DNA of 64,000 nucleotides from Chitinophaga sp. S165 (GCF_003182155.1 NZ_QGTG01000002.1:1007646-1071645), one strand, 5' to 3'. Counted from the stretch's first letter, positions 52,575 through 61,959 are shown. Translations and numbers: made by a program. The notes: generated by a model from the letters alone, not told the origin.

Positions 52575-55190
52575 TTACAATATCGCCTTCACCTGAGAGA
52601 TCACCTGGTCCAGCTGACCAGCTTCCTGACCGCCTGCAGTTGCGAATGACTTCTGTCCGCCGCCGCCGCCTTTGATGATCGGAGCGATCTTTTCCTTGAT
52701 GATCTTCGGAGCTTCCAGGCCTTTCTCTGTTACCAGGTTCTCAGAGATCATGAGGGCCACGTTAGCTTTACCACCAACATTTGCAGCGAAGATGAATACG
52801 TGATTTTCTATCTCATTCTTCAGGTTGAAGCACAGTTGTTTCAGGGCATCAGCATTGCCTACCTCCACGATCTTACCGAGGAAATTGATACCGTTGATCT
52901 GTTCCACCTGTTTCTGTAATCCGGCAGAGAGCTGGCGTACTTTCTCCTGTTCCAGTACCTCAAGTTGTTTTTCGAGGGATGTTTTATCCTGCAGCAAAGT
53001 TTCTACAGCGGTAATTGGATCCTTTGGATTCTTCAAAGCTGTTTTGATCTCTTTCAGCTGGCGCAGTTGTGCATCTACGAAAGCCAATGCATTACCGCCG
53101 GTTACTGCTTCAATACGACGTACACCAGCAGCTACGGCACTTTCAGCTGTGAACTTGAAGAGTCCCAGTTCTCCTGTAGCACCGATGTGGGTACCACCGC
53201 AAAGCTCTACTGAATAAGCCGGGTCCATGATCACCACACGTACAACATCACCATATTTCTCACCGAAGAGGGCCATTGCTCCAAGTTTCATCGCTTCATC
53301 TTTCGGCAGTTCCTTGATCACTACCGGGATGTTGGCGCGGATCTTTTCATTTACTATATTTTCGATCTTTTCCAGTTCTTCGTCAGCTACTTTAGCGAAG
53401 TGGGAAAAGTCAAAGCGCAGGTATTCAGGATTCACCAGGGAACCCTTCTGAGCAACGTGCGTACCCAATACCTGACGGAGCGCTGCGTGCAGCAAGTGCG
53501 TAGCAGAGTGGTTCTGGGTGGTTTCCAGACGGTTCTGCCTGTTGATCACCGCTTTCGCAGTGGTTGATATATTAGCAGGTAACTTATCTACAAAATGAAC
53601 GATCAGGTTATTTTCCTTCTTAGTATCTGTTACGTTGATAGATTCACCGTTGAAGGTCAGGGTACCGGTATCTCCTACCTGTCCGCCGCTTTCTGCATAG
53701 AATGGGGTCTGTGACAGGACCAGCTGGTACTGCTCTTTCCCTTTTGCCTTGATCTTACGGTATTTGGTAACGGAGGTCTCAGTTTCAGATAACTCATATC
53801 CAACGAAAACAGAAACAGGATTTTCGTCCAGCACGGTCCAGTCGCCCATATCCAGTTCGGTAGCAGCACGGGAACGGTCTTTCTGTTCCTTCATGGCTAC
53901 CTCAAAACCTTTCTCATCCACAGCGAAGCCATTTTCGGACGCTATGAGGCTGGTCAGGTCGTACGGGAAGCCGTAGGTATCATATAATTCAAAGGCGGTC
54001 CTGCCATCAACAGCTTTCTGTTTGGCAGCGCCCATAAAATCTTCTATTCTGCGGATACCGCTATCCAGGGTACGGAGGAAGTTGTTTTCTTCTTCGAATA
54101 CCACTTTGGTGACAAAGTCTACCTGCTGCTGCAGTTCGGGGAACACGTTAGCAAATTGCTGCGCCAGCACAGGTACCAGGTCATGCAACAAAGGTTTCTT
54201 TTGATTCAGGAAGGAGAAATAATACCTCACGGCACGACGGAGGATACGACGGATCACGTATCCGGCACCGGTATTGGAAGGCAGCTGACCATCGGCGATA
54301 GCGAAACAGATAGCGCGGATGTGGTCAGCGATCACACGGAAGGCCACGTCCTGTTTGCTGTCTGTACGGCCATATTTCAATCCGGTCAGCTTTTCGGTAT
54401 GTTCGATTGTACCAGAGAATACGTCTGTGTCGTAGTTGGAATTTTTACCCTGCAATACCCTTACGAGGCGCTCGAAGCCCATACCGGTATCCACGTGTTT
54501 AGCGGGAAGCGGCTCCAGGGATTTATCTTTCAGGCGGTTGAACTGCATGAATACGTTGTTCCAGATCTCGATCACCTGCGGATCGTCGGCGTTCACGCGG
54601 GTCTTACCGTCTACCAGGGCTCTTTCATTGTCCGGGCGGCAGTCCACATGGATCTCTGAGCAGGGGCCGCAAGGACCGGTTTCCCCCATTTCCCAGAAAT
54701 TATCTTTTTTATTGCCCATCAGGATACGGTCTTCCGGAACGTGTTGTTTCCAGAAGTCATAAGCTTCCTGGTCTTTTTCCAGGTTTTCGCTTGCATCTCC
54801 TTCAAAGACAGTTACATAGAGACGGTCTTTAGGGATTTTATAGATTTCTGTAAGCAGTTGCCAGCTCCAGTCGATAGCGTCTTTCTTGAAATAGTCGCCA
54901 AAGCTCCAGTTACCGAGCATTTCGAACATGGTATGGTGGTAGGTATCGATGCCCACTTCTTCCAGGTCGTTGTGTTTACCGCTAACACGGAGGCATTTCT
55001 GGGTATCCGCCACTCTCTTCCAGGCCGGCGCCCTATTGCCCAGAAAGTAGTCTTTAAACTGGTTCATACCCGCGTTGGTGAACAGCAGGGTAGGGTCGTT
55101 CTTTACTACAATAGGAGCAGAAGGCACGATGTGGTGCCCTTTGGACGCAAAAAAGTCCAGGAATTGCTGACGAATCTCAGGAGCGGTCAT
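52575..55190 (-). CDS. alaS: Alanine--tRNA ligase
   Basis: AlaRS charges tRNA(Ala). From the ATG at 55190 the protein is 871 residues, normal for the enzyme; a GTG at 55232 would add fourteen residues that do not fit the family. It begins MTAPEIRQQFLDFFASKGHH and has the class II core (TLLFTNAGMNQFKDYFLG, the GKHNDLEEVGIDTYHHTMFE segment, WEMGETGPCGPCSEIHVDC), the editing domain with HSATHLLHAALR and the zinc ligands CGGTHIGATG, and the C-terminal C-Ala domain with GGGGGQKSFATAGG. No exact -7 box was found upstream. Confidence 0.97.
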   Translation of the reverse strand: MTAPEIRQQFLDFFASKGHHIVPSAPIVVKNDPTLLFTNAGMNQFKDYFLGNRAPAWKRVADTQKCLRVSGKHNDLEEVGIDTYHHTMFEMLGNWSFGDYFKKDAIDWSWQLLTEIYKIPKDRLYVTVFEGDASENLEKDQEAYDFWKQHVPEDRILMGNKKDNFWEMGETGPCGPCSEIHVDCRPDNERALVDGKTRVNADDPQVIEIWNNVFMQFNRLKDKSLEPLPAKHVDTGMGFERLVRVLQGKNSNYDTDVFSGTIEHTEKLTGLKYGRTDSKQDVAFRVIADHIRAICFAIADGQLPSNTGAGYVIRRILRRAVRYYFSFLNQKKPLLHDLVPVLAQQFANVFPELQQQVDFVTKVVFEEENNFLRTLDSGIRRIEDFMGAAKQKAVDGRTAFELYDTYGFPYDLTSLIASENGFAVDEKGFEVAMKEQKDRSRAATELDMGDWTVLDENPVSVFVGYELSETETSVTKYRKIKAKGKEQYQLVLSQTPFYAESGGQVGDTGTLTFNGESINVTDTKKENNLIVHFVDKLPANISTTAKAVINRQNRLETTQNHSATHLLHAALRQVLGTHVAQKGSLVNPEYLRFDFSHFAKVADEELEKIENIVNEKIRANIPVVIKELPKDEAMKLGAMALFGEKYGDVVRVVIMDPAYSVELCGGTHIGATGELGLFKFTAESAVAAGVRRIEAVTGGNALAFVDAQLRQLKEIKTALKNPKDPITAVETLLQDKTSLEKQLEVLEQEKVRQLSAGLQKQVEQINGINFLGKIVEVGNADALKQLCFNLKNEIENHVFIFAANVGGKANVALMISENLVTEKGLEAPKIIKEKIAPIIKGGGGGQKSFATAGGQEAGQLDQVISQVKAIL

Positions 55191-55231
55191 AAGTCTTTGA
55201 AATAATTGGTATGTATTATAATTTTGTGTCA

Positions 55232-55262
55232 CCTAAATGGCTTTAATTTGTATTTTAAGCCA
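55232..55262. other. Imperfect AT-rich inverted repeat between alaS and the M23 gene
   Basis: GGCTT and AAGCC flank an AT-rich centre that is itself partly symmetrical, in the divergent region. It could be an operator; evidence is weak. Confidence 0.25.
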
Positions 55263-55296
55263 ACTAGCGGTATTTAGAAAATTGACACTCAAAAGA

Positions 55297-55327
55297 TTGC
55301 CCTTTTACTCTATTTCCCTTAGGTTTG
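55297..55327 (+). promoter_or_regulatory. Promoter of the M23 peptidase unit (TTG, 20 bases, TAGGTTTG)
   Basis: One of the best promoters in the window: TTG at 55297-55299, then 20 bases, then an exact -7 box at 55320-55327. The leader is about 140 bases. Confidence 0.6.
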
Positions 55328-55471
55328 CACACCCTGCCGTATTCGCGGGAGGAGTGCAAAAATATTGAAAAAGTCTATATCCTCTCATCCATATCTGTTA
55401 TAACCCTATTAAAAGTAACAAAGGACTTCCATCGGGAATGTAGGTTCTGCTTAAATGCTTAAGGCCGGTAC

Positions 55472-56443
55472 ATGAAGAAGGTTAAATACTTTTACAATAC
55501 ACAAACACTGAAATATGAAAAGCTCGTAGTATCGCTGCGGGTGAAGCTATTAAGAATATTGGGATTTGTCTCTGCTGCGATCGTAACAGGGTTCATATTC
55601 CTGTCGGTATCTTACCGGGTACTGGATTCCCCCAAGGAAAAGAGACTACGCCGGGAGATAGAGGTGATGAATGAGCGGTATGAGGCTATGGAAGACCGTA
55701 TGAACGAGGTGAGGACCCAGTTGTCTGAACTGGAACACCGTGATAACGAGATCTACCGTGTTATCTTCGAAGCATCTCCTATTCCTGACAGTACCCGCGC
55801 GGGAAGCAGAGAGAAAGAAGAAGAACTGAGCCAGCTGCAATCATTCTCCAGCAGCGAGATCATTGCCAGCACTGGCGCTTTGCTGCAGGAACTGCTTCAT
55901 CGTATATCCATACAAGCAAAATCTTACGAAAAGATAGATGATCTGGTAAAAAATAAACAGAAGATGCTGGCTTCGATCCCCGCCATTCAACCCGTGGCGA
56001 ACAAGGACCTGAAACGAATAGCCTCCGGCTTTGGTTACCGCATCGATCCCATCTATAAAACTGTAAAATATCACTCCGGGCTGGACTTCGCAGCTCCTTC
56101 AGGTACGCCTATTTATGCAACCGGCGACGGTGTTGTTGAAGATGCCAGCGCCAGCGATGTAGGATATGGTAATCACGTACTGGTTAATCACGGCTATGGC
56201 TACAAGACACTTTACGGACACATGTTGCGCATGAAGGTAAAATCAGGTATGACCGTAAAACGTGGAGATGTACTTGGCTGGGTAGGTAGTACGGGTAAAT
56301 CGACAGGCCCTCACTGTCACTATGAAGTAGTGAAAAACGGTGAGAAAGTTGATCCTGTATACTTCTTCTTTAACGACCTCTCTCCGGAAGAGTTTGACCG
56401 CATGTTGAAAATTGCCCGCTCCGGTAATCAGTCTTTCGACTAA
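55472..56443 (+). CDS. M23 family peptidase (LytM/MepM-like)
   Basis: A 323-residue membrane-anchored protein: one helix at about 28-50, a coiled coil (about 58-95, rich in Arg/Glu/Met), a helical linker, and the LytM zinc endopeptidase domain. Metal ligands are intact: HSGLDF (H201, D205) and GPHCHYE (H281, H283). It should cut peptide cross-links in peptidoglycan or, without activity, regulate other lytic enzymes. The N-terminal segment KKVKYFYNTQTLKYEK is typical of a Bacteroidota subgroup. It begins a run with a MerR-type gene and a thioredoxin-like gene. Confidence 0.93.
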   Translation: MKKVKYFYNTQTLKYEKLVVSLRVKLLRILGFVSAAIVTGFIFLSVSYRVLDSPKEKRLRREIEVMNERYEAMEDRMNEVRTQLSELEHRDNEIYRVIFEASPIPDSTRAGSREKEEELSQLQSFSSSEIIASTGALLQELLHRISIQAKSYEKIDDLVKNKQKMLASIPAIQPVANKDLKRIASGFGYRIDPIYKTVKYHSGLDFAAPSGTPIYATGDGVVEDASASDVGYGNHVLVNHGYGYKTLYGHMLRMKVKSGMTVKRGDVLGWVGSTGKSTGPHCHYEVVKNGEKVDPVYFFFNDLSPEEFDRMLKIARSGNQSFD

Positions 56444-56495
56444 GTTGTTAAAGCTGAACCTGCAATAACAGTGGAGAATTTTGTAATTTGGTGCC

Positions 56496-57110
56496 ATGAT
56501 GCAACAACTGGACCTCTTTTCTTCACCGGATCCGAAACCGAAACCACCAGTACCTGAACAGGTACCTGAGCCGGTTACTGTTCAGAAACCGCCACCGCCA
56601 AGGCCTTTGCCGGAGGTGGAGATCCCAGTGAAGATACAGGTGCAGATGCCGCCTGATAATCTCCCTCCCATTCCTTTTACAGGCACTGGTACATCTGTTA
56701 CAGCCACACAGCCGCCACAAAAAAAACGTGGCAGGAAATCATTAAAGGAAGTAGCAGACGATCCGGACCTGATGAAGTCACTGGATGCGATCCCTTTAGA
56801 TAAGCAATACTACTCTATCAGTGAAGTGGCAACGATGTTCCGCGTAAATACGTCATTGATCCGCTACTGGGAAAATGAGTTTGATATTCTGCAACCTAAA
56901 AAGAACCGTAAAGGCGACAGGTTATTCCGCCAGGAGGATATTCAGCATCTGAAACTTATCTATCATTTATTAAGAGAAAGAAAATACACCATTGAAGGCG
57001 CGAAGCAGAAATTAAAGGAAGACCGGAAGCTGGCAGCCCGCAGTTTCGAAATGGTACAAGCTTTGCTAAAGGTAAAGGGTTTTCTAACTGAACTGAAGGA
57101 ACAATTATAA
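56496..57110 (+). CDS. MerR family transcriptional regulator
   Basis: A 204-residue regulator. Residues 10-75 are Pro-rich and low in complexity; residues 105-170 form the MerR winged helix (YYSISEVATMFRVNTSLIRY; WENEFDILQPKKNRKGDRLF; the DIQHLKLIYHLLRERKYTIE segment), with a short coiled coil to the end. No metal-binding cysteines are present, so the signal is not a thiol-reactive metal. The MerR domain is of the type found once in most Bacteroidota next to an M23 peptidase gene. Two ATG codons stand in tandem at the start; a degenerate box (TAATTTG) lies 5 bases upstream. Confidence 0.88.
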   Translation: MMQQLDLFSSPDPKPKPPVPEQVPEPVTVQKPPPPRPLPEVEIPVKIQVQMPPDNLPPIPFTGTGTSVTATQPPQKKRGRKSLKEVADDPDLMKSLDAIPLDKQYYSISEVATMFRVNTSLIRYWENEFDILQPKKNRKGDRLFRQEDIQHLKLIYHLLRERKYTIEGAKQKLKEDRKLAARSFEMVQALLKVKGFLTELKEQL

Positions 57111-57119
57111 AAATAAATT

Positions 57120-57638
57120 ATGCGATTGAAATCATTACTACTGGTTGGCGGTCTGTTACTGTCAACCCTGACATGGGCACAAACCACAGCAAGCAGAGCT
57201 TCCAACGGCAAAAAAGTGCTGAAGGGAAAAATAGAAATGAAGACTTTAATGAATGACAGTGCTTTTGCATGGTTCTATACAGGTGTGAACGGATATCAGC
57301 CTAATGACAATATGCAGAATTACATTAAGGATAATCGTGGTAAATTCAATATAGTTGCAGTAGTAGGTACGTGGGAAGACCAGAGCCGCAAGCTGCTGCC
57401 TGCATTATACAAGATCATGATCCTGGGTGGAAGCCCTGATGAGCAGGTGCTGACCTATGGTGCTGATGAAAAGCTGAATGCAAATGCTCCGCAGGATTAC
57501 AAAGTAAAGAAACTGCCTACGTTCATTTTATTCCGTGACGGAAAAGAAATTGGCCGCGTAAGTGGAGATGTAACTGAATCTCTTGAAGGTGATATGGCAA
57601 AGATCCTGCTGAAGGCAAATCTGAAAGATAAAGACTGA
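57120..57638 (+). CDS. Exported thioredoxin-like protein without a CxxC motif
   Basis: A 172-residue protein with a signal peptide (cleavage after TWA, residue 20) and a thioredoxin-like fold. Where the redox pair is expected, after the strand KFNIVAVVGTW, the sequence reads EDQSRKL with no cysteine; the whole protein has none. The cis-Pro loop is kept (KKLPTFILFRDGKEIGRVSG). It therefore cannot work as a thiol-disulfide enzyme and is more likely a binding or chaperone protein. It is 9 bases downstream of the MerR gene, so the two are probably cotranscribed. Confidence 0.82.
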   Translation: MRLKSLLLVGGLLLSTLTWAQTTASRASNGKKVLKGKIEMKTLMNDSAFAWFYTGVNGYQPNDNMQNYIKDNRGKFNIVAVVGTWEDQSRKLLPALYKIMILGGSPDEQVLTYGADEKLNANAPQDYKVKKLPTFILFRDGKEIGRVSGDVTESLEGDMAKILLKANLKDKD

Positions 57639-57657
57639 TTATAATTAACTATAAAGA

Positions 57658-57695
57658 AAAATCCCGGGCAGATCATCTGCCCGGGATTTTTTTAT
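57658..57695. terminator. Bidirectional terminator between the thioredoxin-like and MscS genes
   Basis: AAATCCCGGGCAG and CTGCCCGGGATTT form a 13-bp stem around ATCAT, with A and T runs on the two sides. The MscS stop codon lies in its right edge. Confidence 0.92.
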
Positions 57696-58783
57696 TTCTC
57701 GTGTATTTCCACTTTCGTGCTGGATAACTTTGCATCTCTCTTTTCCAGGATGGCTACTACTGCCAGGTTGATCTCGTTACGGAGTGCGTTGTATTGTACG
57801 CCTTCAATAACAGGAGTCAGATAAATGATCTGGATAACATAGGTGTCTTTCGTGAATTCATTCAGGTTCACAATAAATCCTTCCTGTATTTTTTCGTGAG
57901 TAGTCAGTAATTGTTTGATATCCTGTAATACCTGCATCATATTCTCCGCCGGCGTATCGCCCGCTACTTCCACTTTTAAAGCTACCCGTTGGTGTGTACG
58001 CAGTGAAAGGTTATCAAGTACACTGTCCACCATCTTTTTATTAGGAACAGTTACGTATGTTTTCTCCAATGTGCGGATGCGGGTGCTGCGCAGACCTATC
58101 TTCTCAACATTGCCCTGAAAGGAATCAACTTTCACTGAATCGCCTACACGGAATGGTTTATCAAAGAAAATGATAAAGGAACAGATCAGGTTCTCTATAC
58201 TTTCTTTGGCAGCGAGTGCAAGGGCTGCAGCACCGATACCGAGACCCGCTATGATCTTGTTCACCAATACAGCGCCAAAGAGAATGCGAATGAAAGCAAT
58301 GGCGCCAAAGATGAAGACGATCGCTTTAAAGAAGTCACGGAAGAATACAATAAACTGGTTGTCTGTGATGTCGTGAGACAGGTCTGCACTCTTACTGATC
58401 ATCAGTGATACGAAATCAATCACGCGCAATACGATCCAGATGATAGAAACTGTAAGGGCCAGCTCCATGATAGTATGGAGCACCGCTTTCAGTGTAAACC
58501 CATTGTATACGAGTATGTCCAGTTCCGGAGGAAAGTTCAGGTGATCTACCGTGAGCATGAAGGTGACCAGCAGCAGGAAGTACTCCAGCGGCACCAATAG
58601 CAGATGTGAAAACTCATGCTGGTCAATATCAGGCGCCCAGCGCCTTACCTCCTTATATAACTGGGTGGCCAGAAATCTTGAGAGATAGCGTTTGATCATT
58701 GATACAAACAGCAATATAATTGCCAGTATAAAATAGTTTTGGATAGGGTTGCCAAGTATAACCTGGTCTAGTAAATTATTCAT
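57692..58783 (-). CDS. Mechanosensitive ion channel family protein (MscS type)
   Basis: A 363-residue inner-membrane channel that should open under membrane tension in osmotic downshock. There are about five hydrophobic segments; the last is the pore-lining helix before the conserved GLGIGAAALALAAKESIENL, followed by the beta domain (KPFRVGDSVKVDSFQGNVEK, IGLRSTRIRTLEKTYVTVPN) and the C-terminal alpha/beta domain. The open frame reaches 58843, overlapping the amidohydrolase gene. I start at M21 (58783), beyond that gene's stop; M16 at 58798 is equally possible. Translation may be coupled with the gene upstream. Confidence 0.9.
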   Translation of the reverse strand: MNNLLDQVILGNPIQNYFILAIILLFVSMIKRYLSRFLATQLYKEVRRWAPDIDQHEFSHLLLVPLEYFLLLVTFMLTVDHLNFPPELDILVYNGFTLKAVLHTIMELALTVSIIWIVLRVIDFVSLMISKSADLSHDITDNQFIVFFRDFFKAIVFIFGAIAFIRILFGAVLVNKIIAGLGIGAAALALAAKESIENLICSFIIFFDKPFRVGDSVKVDSFQGNVEKIGLRSTRIRTLEKTYVTVPNKKMVDSVLDNLSLRTHQRVALKVEVAGDTPAENMMQVLQDIKQLLTTHEKIQEGFIVNLNEFTKDTYVIQIIYLTPVIEGVQYNALRNEINLAVVAILEKRDAKLSSTKVEIHEK

Positions 58784-58814
58784 AGTATACGTTTGCATTC
58801 TTCTTGTCGCGAAA

Positions 58815-59969
58815 TTAGAGAATCCTGCGACTATCTTTTTCATCTATTAAAATTACGCCTGGTTGTTTCCCGTTCTCAAAGCTGCCATATCTGCCTTGTA
58901 TGCCCAGTGCTATAGCACCATTCAGTGTGGCCCATTGCAAAATTTCTTCCAGCGCAATGTTTGAGTAGTACTTACGGATGGTCTGGATTTCCTGCCAGAT
59001 AGATAGCTGATGATTGGAAGCAAGGCTATCGGTGCCCAGTGTAATAGTACAACCCTGGCTACGAAGCAGGGCGATGTCGGGCAAACGATCTTCTATATAT
59101 AAGTTAGCCTGCGGACATAGGCACCAGTATGCCTGGGGGGCCTGCTCCTTTGTAAAGGCGATATCTGTTTCGGTAGTATAGGTATTGTGTACCAGTAATA
59201 CCGGCAGTTGCCTGAACCAGGGTAGCCATGCCGGAAGGCTGTTTGTACCTGTTTCCCTGAAGGCCGTAGCGTCCATATTAAAGTGCCGGTAAAAGTCGAG
59301 AAAGGCACCCGTTTTGTCCTGGTACAGATTATTTTCTGCCTCGCATTCCTGGTTATGGATGCTAACGGGGGTATTATCAGGAGTTGCCGACAATAGAGAG
59401 AAAAGAGCCTCACTCACGGAATAAGGTGCGTGAGGTACAATGGAACAGGAATGGAGGGGACCATTCAATTCCCTGAACTGTCTGAGCACATCGAGGCTAT
59501 AATCGTAACGTTGTTGTGCAAAGCCGGGGGCAAAGCCCATACATTCTATAAAAGAATGATAATACAGGGAGGAGTCCTTTTTGAATGCCAGTGAGGCAGT
59601 ACCGTTGCAGATGTCGCCGACTGCGCTGACACCACTCTCCCACATAGCCGTCGCCGCCTGTTGCATAGCAGTTACCTGGGAAGCAGCATCCTGCTGTGCT
59701 CTTTTTTCCATGACGCTGGTCAGGAATGCCGGCAGGCCCGTCTTTTCGGGTACCACCCCTCCCATATGGGACAGTTCCAGGTGGCAATGGGTGTTGACAA
59801 AGCCTGGGCTCAGCAGGCCGTTAAATTGTTGAACATCACTGCCAGCTGCGCTTTCATGCACAATGTCCTGCACAATGCCCTTGTCAGACAATATCAATAC
59901 CATACTGCCGGGTAATAGCTGCCGCCCGTTAAATAATGCCGTTCCCTTAAATTTCAGCTGTTGAGACAT
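58815..59969 (-). CDS. Amidohydrolase family protein
   Basis: A 384-residue metal-dependent hydrolase of the TrzN/SsnA/aminofutalosine deaminase group. Metal and catalytic sites: NTHCHLELSH (H61, H63), VPHAPYSVS, HNQECEAEN and TLGTDSLASN near the C-terminus. These fit a deaminase or chlorohydrolase on a heterocycle. An aminofutalosine deaminase role in menaquinone synthesis is one option, but no mqn genes are here and the substrate is not settled. It has no recognisable -7 box of its own and is divergent from prfA. Confidence 0.85.
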   Translation of the reverse strand: MSQQLKFKGTALFNGRQLLPGSMVLILSDKGIVQDIVHESAAGSDVQQFNGLLSPGFVNTHCHLELSHMGGVVPEKTGLPAFLTSVMEKRAQQDAASQVTAMQQAATAMWESGVSAVGDICNGTASLAFKKDSSLYYHSFIECMGFAPGFAQQRYDYSLDVLRQFRELNGPLHSCSIVPHAPYSVSEALFSLLSATPDNTPVSIHNQECEAENNLYQDKTGAFLDFYRHFNMDATAFRETGTNSLPAWLPWFRQLPVLLVHNTYTTETDIAFTKEQAPQAYWCLCPQANLYIEDRLPDIALLRSQGCTITLGTDSLASNHQLSIWQEIQTIRKYYSNIALEEILQWATLNGAIALGIQGRYGSFENGKQPGVILIDEKDSRRIL

Positions 59970-59990
59970 GTAGTAATTATATTAATTTTG
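59961..59990 (+). promoter_or_regulatory. Promoter of prfA (TTG, 19 bases, TAATTTTG)
   Basis: TTG at 59961-59963 and the exact -7 box at 59983-59990 with 19 bases between, the standard Bacteroidota spacing. The -33 element lies inside the start of the divergent amidohydrolase gene. Confidence 0.65.
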
Positions 59991-60051
59991 CGCCCAGTCA
60001 GAGGAGGTGGATCGTCATTGACCTATCCATATCCTCCCAACAAAGATAATT

Positions 60052-61116
60052 ATGATAGATAAACTTGATGCGATAAAGGGCCGTTTTGAGCAGGTATCGC
60101 TGGCATTAACTAACCCCGAGGTAGTTAGCGACAATAAACAGTTCAGCAAGCTGAGTAAGGAATACCGCCAGCTTGAGAAGATCGTAAAGGCATATGATGC
60201 CTATATGAAGCTACTTGACAGCATCGCTTTTAATAAAGAAGTACTGGAAAGTGGTGATGAGGAAATGAGAGACCTGGCCAAAGAGGAAACTGAGTCACTC
60301 CAGAACCAGAAGGTAGAACAGGAAGAAGCGATCCGTAACCTGCTGATCCCGAAAGATCCCCAGGATGAAAAGAATGCCATGCTCGAGATCCGCGGTGGTA
60401 CCGGTGGTGATGAAGCCAGTCTTTTTGCCGGGGACCTGCTGCGTATGTACCTGCGTTACTGCGAGCTGAAAGGCTGGGGCGCCAATGTTATTAGTGAAAC
60501 TCCCGGTGCGGTGGGTGGTTATAAAGAGGTTGTTGTGGAAGTGACCGGAGATGATGTATATGGCACGCTGAAGTTCGAGTCCGGGGTGCATCGTGTACAA
60601 CGTGTACCAGCTACTGAAACATCAGGTCGTGTACATACTTCTGCCGCAACGGTGGCAATCCTGCCGGAAGCAGAAGAAGTGGACGTGGATGTAAGGGAAG
60701 CGGATATTAAGATGGATACATTCCGTTCATCCGGTGCGGGTGGTCAGCACGTAAACAAAACGGAATCCGCGGTACGTCTTACGCACATCCCTACCGGTGT
60801 GGTAGTAGAGTGCCAGGAAGGACGTAGCCAGCACTCCAATAGAGATATTGCCATGAAGATGCTGCGTAGCCGCATTTTTGAAGCGGCGGTACGCAAACAT
60901 GAAGAGGCAATTGCTTCACAACGTAAGAGCCTTGTTTCCACAGGCGACCGTTCTGCCAAGATCAGAACATATAATTATCCCCAGGGGCGTGTAACCGATC
61001 ACCGTATCGGTATGACCGTTTACAATCTTGATGCTTTCATGAATGGAGACATTCAGGAAATGGTGCAGGCGCTTCAGTTTGCAGAGAATGCTGAGAAGAT
61101 GAAGCTGGGAAGTTAG
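60052..61116 (+). CDS. prfA: Peptide chain release factor 1
   Basis: RF1 ends translation at UAA and UAG. The 354-residue protein has the N-terminal helical domain, the decoding domain with VQRVPATETSGRVHTSAATV, and the catalytic GGQ at 230-232 in SSGAGGQHVNKTESAVR, followed by ECQEGRSQHSNRDIAMKML. The codon-recognition tripeptide should lie in the segment before HTSAATV. It is monocistronic. Confidence 0.97.
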   Translation: MIDKLDAIKGRFEQVSLALTNPEVVSDNKQFSKLSKEYRQLEKIVKAYDAYMKLLDSIAFNKEVLESGDEEMRDLAKEETESLQNQKVEQEEAIRNLLIPKDPQDEKNAMLEIRGGTGGDEASLFAGDLLRMYLRYCELKGWGANVISETPGAVGGYKEVVVEVTGDDVYGTLKFESGVHRVQRVPATETSGRVHTSAATVAILPEAEEVDVDVREADIKMDTFRSSGAGGQHVNKTESAVRLTHIPTGVVVECQEGRSQHSNRDIAMKMLRSRIFEAAVRKHEEAIASQRKSLVSTGDRSAKIRTYNYPQGRVTDHRIGMTVYNLDAFMNGDIQEMVQALQFAENAEKMKLGS

Positions 61117-61132
61117 TATTGCAATTATACAT

Positions 61133-61140
61133 TACATTTG
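61133..61140 (+). promoter_or_regulatory. -7 box (TACATTTG) for the OmpA-like lipoprotein gene
   Basis: An exact TAnnTTTG match 17 bases after the prfA stop; it would give a leader of about 115 bases that contains the hairpin at 61168-61198. Confidence 0.5.
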
Positions 61141-61167
61141 CGCGGATAATAATATTTAGTCCGCTGG

Positions 61168-61205
61168 TATGCTGCCACTTTGAAAATCTGGCAGCATATT
61201 TGTCT
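61168..61205 (+). other. Hairpin between prfA and the OmpA-like gene
   Basis: TATGCTGCCA and TGGCAGCATA form a 10-bp perfect stem with an 11-base loop, followed by TTTGTCT. It may end prfA transcription or sit in the leader of the OmpA-like mRNA. Confidence 0.5.
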
Positions 61206-61261
61206 ATAGAATAACGCTTAACAACAATTAGCATATTAAAAGAACGTTTAAACTAATTAAG

Positions 61262-61942
61262 ATGAAAAGAATAAATCCTATTGTAGCTATTGTACTGTCC
61301 GCATCGATGTTGTTTGGTTGTAAGACCTGGCAGAGTATGGATAACACCAAGAAAGGTGCTGTAATTGGCGTTGGTGGTGGTGCTGCAACCGGTGCTGTTA
61401 TCGGTAAAGCAGCAGGTAATACTGCCTTAGGTGCGATCATTGGTGCTGCTGTTGGTGGTGGCGCGGGTGTATTGATCGGTAAAAAGATGGACAAGCAGGC
61501 GCAGGAGATCAAGAACCAGGTACCAAATGCAACTGTTGAACGTGTGGGTGAAGGTATCAATGTGACTTTTGCTTCCGGTGTACTGTTCGGCTTCGATAAA
61601 TCAGACCTGACCGCACAGGCACAGACAAACATTAAAGAGCTGGCAACCATCCTGAATAAATATCCAGACACTTATGTACGTGTAGAAGGTCATACAGATA
61701 CTACCGGTACTTATGACTATAATATGAAACTTTCTGAAAGACGCGCTGTTGCGGTGGGTAATTTCCTGAAAGCACAGGGTGTTGCTGCAAGCCGTGTACA
61801 GAGTTATTGGTACGGCGCCACTCAGCCTGTAGTGCCTAATACTTCAGATGCTAATAAAGCTAAAAACCGTCGTGTGGAATTCTCCATCTTCGCGAATGAT
61901 AAGATGAAAACTGACGCTAAGAAAGAATCTGGTCAGCAGTAA
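61262..61942 (+). CDS. OmpA family lipoprotein with glycine zipper
   Basis: A 226-residue outer-membrane lipoprotein (signal ends LFGC, C20). Residues 30-85 form a glycine zipper (GAVIGVGGGAATGAVIGKAA) and residues 100-215 an OmpA C-terminal domain (FGFDKSDLTAQAQTNIKELA, VRVEGHTDTTGTYDYN, LSERRAVAVGNFL, NRRVEFSI). The family binds peptidoglycan and ties the outer membrane to the wall. The layout resembles E. coli YiaD. It ends with a Lys/Gln-rich tail, and its terminator overlaps the end of the VanZ gene. Confidence 0.93.
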   Translation: MKRINPIVAIVLSASMLFGCKTWQSMDNTKKGAVIGVGGGAATGAVIGKAAGNTALGAIIGAAVGGGAGVLIGKKMDKQAQEIKNQVPNATVERVGEGINVTFASGVLFGFDKSDLTAQAQTNIKELATILNKYPDTYVRVEGHTDTTGTYDYNMKLSERRAVAVGNFLKAQGVAASRVQSYWYGATQPVVPNTSDANKAKNRRVEFSIFANDKMKTDAKKESGQQ

Positions 61943-61959
61943 TATTCAGACTGATATCA

